DNA of 16,249 bases from the NCBI GenBank assembly GCA_009774585.1, contig VSOA01000057.1, positions 1 to 16,249 of the forward strand, read 5' to 3'. The notes beneath the pieces were generated by a model that worked only from the letters and a program-made list of their open reading frames with translations, did no database searches and was not told the origin of the DNA. The translations under genes and the position numbers were made by a program. The stretch comes from Lachnospiraceae bacterium (GTDB taxonomy: Bacteria > Bacillota > Clostridia > Lachnospirales > Lachnospiraceae). Of this stretch, positions 15,149 to 16,249 are shown one piece after another; the first letter of the stretch is position 1, and every line of letters begins with the position of its first letter.

Positions 15149-16249
15149 ATCTGTATGCAAATTACACGATAAAACAGAGAAAAACTTTTTTACAGAGCAG
15201 ATACAAGTATACAGAAGACTGGTTGAGGTTTTCTGTGAAAAAAATAACTTAGAATTGAAGGAAGGCGTAAAAGAAGGGTACATAGAAGAGCTGCTACAGA
15301 TTGGAGTAATTGATAAAGCAGATGAATTAGAGTCATTGAAGGCATTTTTAAAAGAACAGTATGATAAATTTGAAGAGGCTGTAAATTTTGTGATTGGGCA
15401 TCGTGAAGAAGTGGGACAGCTTGTGGATAAACTGTATAATTCAAAAAGGGCTCAAATACAGAAGGAGGCTATGAAACAGAAGAAATTAACGCTTGTTGAC
15501 TTTTTCTGTGGCGCGGGTGGTCTGAGTCTTGGCTTTTTACAGGAGGGGTTTCATGTAAAACTTGCAAACGATATTGAGGCAGTGTGTATTCAGACATATA
15601 AATATAATCATCCGGAATTGCCTTCTGACAAACTGATTCAGGGCGATATCAAAGAGATTGTGGAGAATATTGAAAATTATATTGATGGGGATATAGATGT
15701 TGTTGTGGGCGGACCGCCCTGCCAAGGATTTAGTGAAGCAAACAGACAGAGGGTAATAGATGATCCCAGAAATAAATTATACAAATATTTTGTGAAAGCC
15801 GTAGAGAAAATCACTCCCAAAATAGTAGTTATGGAAAACGTAAAGGGGATGCTGTCGGTAGCAGGGCAGGTGGTGGAAGATTACGAGAATTTAAAGATTA
15901 GAAAAAACGGGGAGGATTTTTCTTATAAAGTTAAGTATCAGATACTTAATTCACAGGATTTCTCGGTAGCCCAGAGCAGGGAGAGGCTAATATATATTGC
16001 AGTTAGAAATGATGTAATGGAAACTAAAAGGATTTCCCCGGAAGGTATATTTGAGCAGATTAAACTTAATTGTGAGCGGAATGAAAGATATACTCTAGCG
16101 GACGCGCTAAAAGATATCAAACCGTTGGAAGCTCCGCGCATAAAGAACATGAATGAGGTTGACAGCGATATTACCGGCAGAAAAATAGACGTCAATATAT
16201 ATGAAAATAATAATAATTCCTATTTGAGATTAATTAATATGGGCAGGAA
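15138..16249 (+). CDS. DNA (cytosine-5-)-methyltransferase 2, N-terminal extended, cut by window end
   Basis: An open frame of 370 residues running off the window end. Residues 1-111 form a charged, helical extension that I do not recognise, then the catalytic core starts: motif I LVDFFCGAGGLSLGF (about 119-133), IV GGPPCQGFS with catalytic Cys195, VI MENV (233-235 ENV), VIII VAQSRERL (Gln279, Arg281, Arg283). The target-recognition region and motifs IX and X are missing because the window ends. GGAGG (15127-15131) is six bases before the ATG at 15138, supporting that start; an ATG at 15471 at the beginning of the catalytic core has GGAGG only two bases away and is probably not used. The start lies inside the end of the first methyltransferase. 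Two different C5 enzymes in tandem suggest methylation of the two strands of an asymmetric site, or two sites. Confidence 0.93.
   Translation, partial: MIFKSVCKLHDKTEKNFFTEQIQVYRRLVEVFCEKNNLELKEGVKEGYIEELLQIGVIDKADELESLKAFLKEQYDKFEEAVNFVIGHREEVGQLVDKLYNSKRAQIQKEAMKQKKLTLVDFFCGAGGLSLGFLQEGFHVKLANDIEAVCIQTYKYNHPELPSDKLIQGDIKEIVENIENYIDGDIDVVVGGPPCQGFSEANRQRVIDDPRNKLYKYFVKAVEKITPKIVVMENVKGMLSVAGQVVEDYENLKIRKNGEDFSYKVKYQILNSQDFSVAQSRERLIYIAVRNDVMETKRISPEGIFEQIKLNCERNERYTLADALKDIKPLEAPRIKNMNEVDSDITGRKIDVNIYENNNNSYLRLINMGR

Noticed and set aside
15471..16249. Separate start for the second methyltransferase at ATG 15471
   Set aside because: GGAGG lies only two bases before this ATG, too close for good initiation, while ATG 15138 has six-base spacing and the frame is open throughout. 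Kept as an alternative, not as the call.
1..16249. CRISPR array, tRNA/rRNA, insertion sequence or phage integration site
   Set aside because: No regularly spaced repeats, no cloverleaf with CCA-type end, no transposase or integrase motif and no paired terminal inverted repeats were seen. Reading by eye can miss diverged or partial elements.

Overview
The window looks like a chromosomal stretch of a Clostridia-type Firmicute, most likely Lachnospiraceae. The signs are strong GGAGG-type ribosome sites, GC content between about a third and a half, an AgrC/AgrA-like two-component pair with a LytTR regulator, a paired ABC-2 permease of the COG4587/COG3694 type, and an Smr-less MutS2-like ATPase. 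The taxonomic call is inference from gene style; no marker gene is present.

Layout. (1) 1-1206: the 3' end of one ABC-2 permease and a complete partner permease, whose ATPase should lie upstream of the window. (2) 1230-3128: a MutS2-like ATPase without the nuclease tail. (3) 3129-3397: a spacer with a strong hairpin. (4) 3398-6361: a nitrilase-superfamily amidohydrolase, a LytTR response regulator and an AgrC-like histidine kinase, closely packed and closed by a clear terminator at 6388-6417. (5) 6604-9037: a 57-residue membrane peptide, an ABC ATPase, a large membrane permease and a zinc-ribbon protein; this operon is a reasonable target of the regulator just upstream. (6) 9202-10563: two single genes, a PhnB/VOC-fold protein and a GNAT acetyltransferase, the latter with a good promoter overlapped by a palindrome. 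(7) 10647-11572, minus strand: a gene broken into three frames, with both breaks at short homopolymer runs. (8) 11607-12613: an AraC regulator and a cupin protein, tail to tail with a 4-base overlap. (9) 12734-13519: a P-loop protein of unknown role. (10) 13643 to the window end: a small Cro/C1-type regulator followed by two overlapping DNA cytosine-5 methyltransferase genes. This is the front part of what looks like a restriction-modification or related defence locus, cut by the window edge. Its first half is more AT-rich than the genes at 5000-8800.

Most notable are the tandem methyltransferases with a candidate operator between regulator and enzyme, an unrecognised ~111-residue N-terminal segment on the second methyltransferase, and the nitrilase/two-component/ABC exporter module. 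No tRNA, rRNA, CRISPR array, insertion sequence or transposase was seen. I do not claim a wholly new system; the strongest candidate for something undescribed is the methyltransferase locus, and its decisive part lies beyond base 16249.
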